A stretch of 7,227 nucleotides of DNA, taken from NCBI GenBank assembly GCA_027731885.1, contig JAQCAO010000065.1, positions 1-7,227 of the forward strand, given 5' to 3'. The notes under the pieces are model-generated. The model ran no database searches, was not told where the DNA came from, and saw only the letters and a list, made by a program, of their open reading frames with translations. The stretch is from Actinomycetota bacterium. Its GTDB lineage: Bacteria > Actinomycetota > Actinomycetes > Nanopelagicales > Nanopelagicaceae. The translations under genes and the position numbers were made by a program. Below, piece by piece: positions 6,598 to 7,227 of the stretch. Position 1 is the stretch's first letter. Every line of letters starts with the position of its first letter.

Positions 6598-6981
6598 TAG
6601 GTAGAGAGTCATTTCTACTTCAATGCAGAGTTCAGGGAGCATTAGGCGACTAATTTCAACAAAGGATGACGTTGGGAGAATATCTGCAAAGAATTCACCG
6701 TGTGCTTTTGCAACTCCTGGCCAATCATCAATATTTGTCATATAGACCCGAGTGCGAATTACATCTTTATAAGTTGCACCGCATTCATGAACAGCTCTTT
6801 CGATCTCTTCGAAAATATATTTAGTTTGCCCATATGCATCGTTAGGGAACATAACTTTGCCATCTCGAGTAGTGGAACTTGTTCCTGCAACTTCGACGAG
6901 ATTTCCAATTCTTACCGCTCTGGAATAACCAACGATTGGTGCCCAAGGGCGATTTCCATCGACGCGCTTTACTTCTCCCAT
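6589..6981 (-). CDS. Rid-family protein (YjgF/YER057c/UK114 fold), Arg-lacking type
   Basis: A 130-residue member of the Rid family, small trimeric proteins best known for hydrolysing reactive enamine/imine intermediates. The conserved core is visible: VGYSRAVRIGN (17-27), VAGTSS (31-36), the helix with YGQTKYIFEEIERAVHECGAT (50-70 region), VIRTRVYMTN (74-83), and FVEISRLMLPELCIEVEM (107-124) with the conserved Glu. The catalytic Arg that binds the substrate carboxylate in E. coli RidA (PARS motif) is replaced here: the motif reads PTSS, with Ser105 at the Arg position. It is therefore unlikely to be a classical imine deaminase. The ATG at 6981 is chosen because GGGAG sits 7 bases upstream and it gives the family length; an in-frame TTG at 7077 would add 32 unconserved residues. 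First gene of the leftward group. Confidence 0.9.
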   Translation of the reverse strand: MGEVKRVDGNRPWAPIVGYSRAVRIGNLVEVAGTSSTTRDGKVMFPNDAYGQTKYIFEEIERAVHECGATYKDVIRTRVYMTNIDDWPGVAKAHGEFFADILPTSSFVEISRLMLPELCIEVEMTLYLQD

Positions 6982-6988
6982 TAGCAAA

Positions 6989-6993
6989 CTCCC
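6989..6993 (-). promoter_or_regulatory. Ribosome binding site deciding the Rid gene start
   Basis: GGGAG on the minus strand lies 7 bases before the ATG at 6981. This supports the 130-residue product over the longer open frame beginning at TTG 7077. Confidence 0.7.
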
Positions 6994-7011
6994 ATTCTTA
7001 AAAATTAATCC

Positions 7012-7024
7012 TTTGAGGCTCAAA
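7012..7024. promoter_or_regulatory. Palindromic operator-like site upstream of the Rid gene
   Basis: TTTGAG-G-CTCAAA is a 6-bp inverted repeat around one base, 30 bases upstream of the Rid ATG. A one-base centre suits a protein dimer site on DNA rather than an RNA hairpin. A related sequence, TTTGAGGTCAA, occurs 55 bases further right (7067-7077). On the minus strand TTGAGC inside the site is also a possible -35, with a poor -10 (TAAGAA) 17 bases on. Confidence 0.4.
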
Positions 7025-7148
7025 AAGAGCGAAAAAGACTGTGGTGAGAGCCTAACAGTTGCGCAATTTGAGGTCAATAAATTTCTAAGGCTGAGTTTTA
7101 GGTTAAGAAAAGTTACAAAAAAACATTTTAATTTGCTTAAAAAATCAC

Positions 7149-7154
7149 TAATCT
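7149..7154 (+). promoter_or_regulatory. Candidate -10 element for a leaderless transcript
   Basis: TAATCT fits the TANNNT form of actinobacterial -10 elements and ends 6 bases before the ATG at 7161, which would place the transcription start at the A of the ATG. No good -35 and no ribosome site are visible. Confidence 0.3.
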
Positions 7155-7160
7155 TTACCT

Positions 7161-7227
7161 ATGTCACTCACTGCTAATTGCACCTTTGATCTCAATACTT
7201 CAAGTGATTATGTAGGAAAGCGCAGCG
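7161..7227 (+). CDS. Start of a divergent gene, truncated by the window end (unrecognised)
   Basis: From ATG 7161 the frame is open for 22 codons to the window end, beginning MSLTANCTFDLN and continuing to VGKRS. The sequence is too short to recognise a family. There is no Shine-Dalgarno sequence; a TAATCT -10-like element immediately upstream would make the mRNA leaderless, which is common in actinobacteria. Position, divergent from the Rid-SDR-enolase-SDR genes across a palindrome-bearing region, would fit a regulator or another pathway enzyme, but nothing in the residues shows which. It may be a chance open frame. Confidence 0.4.
   Translation, partial: MSLTANCTFDLNTSSDYVGKRS

Larger units (their letters stand above)
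6982..7160. other. AT-rich divergent intergenic region
   Basis: About 180 bases between the leftward Rid gene and the rightward partial gene. It contains the TTTGAG/CTCAAA palindrome, an 8-bp palindrome TTGCGCAA (7059-7066), a second TTTGAGG box (7067-7073), and an A-rich stretch from about 7106 to 7145. No RNA gene or convincing small ORF is seen. It probably holds promoters for both directions. Confidence 0.5.

Noticed and set aside
6700..6984. Plus-strand 94-residue open frame opposite the Rid gene
   Set aside because: Composition is Cys/Ile/Ser-rich without domain features, and the minus strand encodes a clear Rid protein.
6982..7077. 32-residue N-terminal extension of the Rid protein from TTG 7077
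   Set aside because: It would make the protein longer than its family; a GGGAG ribosome site precedes the internal ATG 6981 and the region contains operator-like sites.
1..7227. CRISPR array, transposase, integrase, tRNA or rRNA
   Set aside because: No regularly spaced repeats, insertion-sequence ends, recombinase motifs or RNA-gene structure were seen; the only repeats are short and local.

Overview
The window carries two convergent operons and the edge of a third gene. Moderately low GC, GTG starts, Actinobacteria-like protein sequences and a possible leaderless start at the right edge would fit a streamlined aquatic actinobacterium (for example the freshwater acI/Nanopelagicales group). 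This is an impression from style, not a demonstrated assignment.

Left half (136-3774, + strand): four tightly overlapping genes encode a peptide/nickel/opine-family (Opp/Dpp-type) ABC importer: permease, permease, ATPase, ATPase. The substrate-binding protein is not in the window; it may lie just left of base 1. A candidate sigma70-type promoter (48-76) and a perfect 7-bp inverted repeat (89-104) precede the first permease gene.

Right half (6981 down to 3793, - strand): a Rid-family (YjgF/YER057c/UK114) protein gene, a short-chain dehydrogenase/reductase (SDR), an enolase-superfamily (mandelate racemase/muconate lactonizing-like) enzyme, and a second SDR. The first SDR and the enolase-superfamily gene overlap. 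The gap between the Rid gene and the first SDR holds two copies of a 14-bp pseudo-palindrome lying on a candidate promoter. The two operons meet tail to tail with 18 bp between stop codons.

Right edge (6982-7227): an AT-rich divergent intergenic region with operator-like palindromes, then the first 22 codons of a rightward gene that runs out of the window.

Working model (inference): the importer brings in a small, probably carbohydrate-derived, acid, glycoside or conjugate. The two SDRs and the enolase-superfamily enzyme oxidise and dehydrate it, in the manner of non-phosphorylative L-fucose/L-rhamnose pathways (dehydrogenase, acid-sugar dehydratase, second dehydrogenase). The enolase-superfamily enzyme keeps the His/Asp dyad of the mandelate racemase/dehydratase group but departs from the usual Lys and metal-ligand motifs. 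The Rid protein lacks the Arg needed for classical imine deaminase activity. The true substrate therefore cannot be read from the sequence and may be new.
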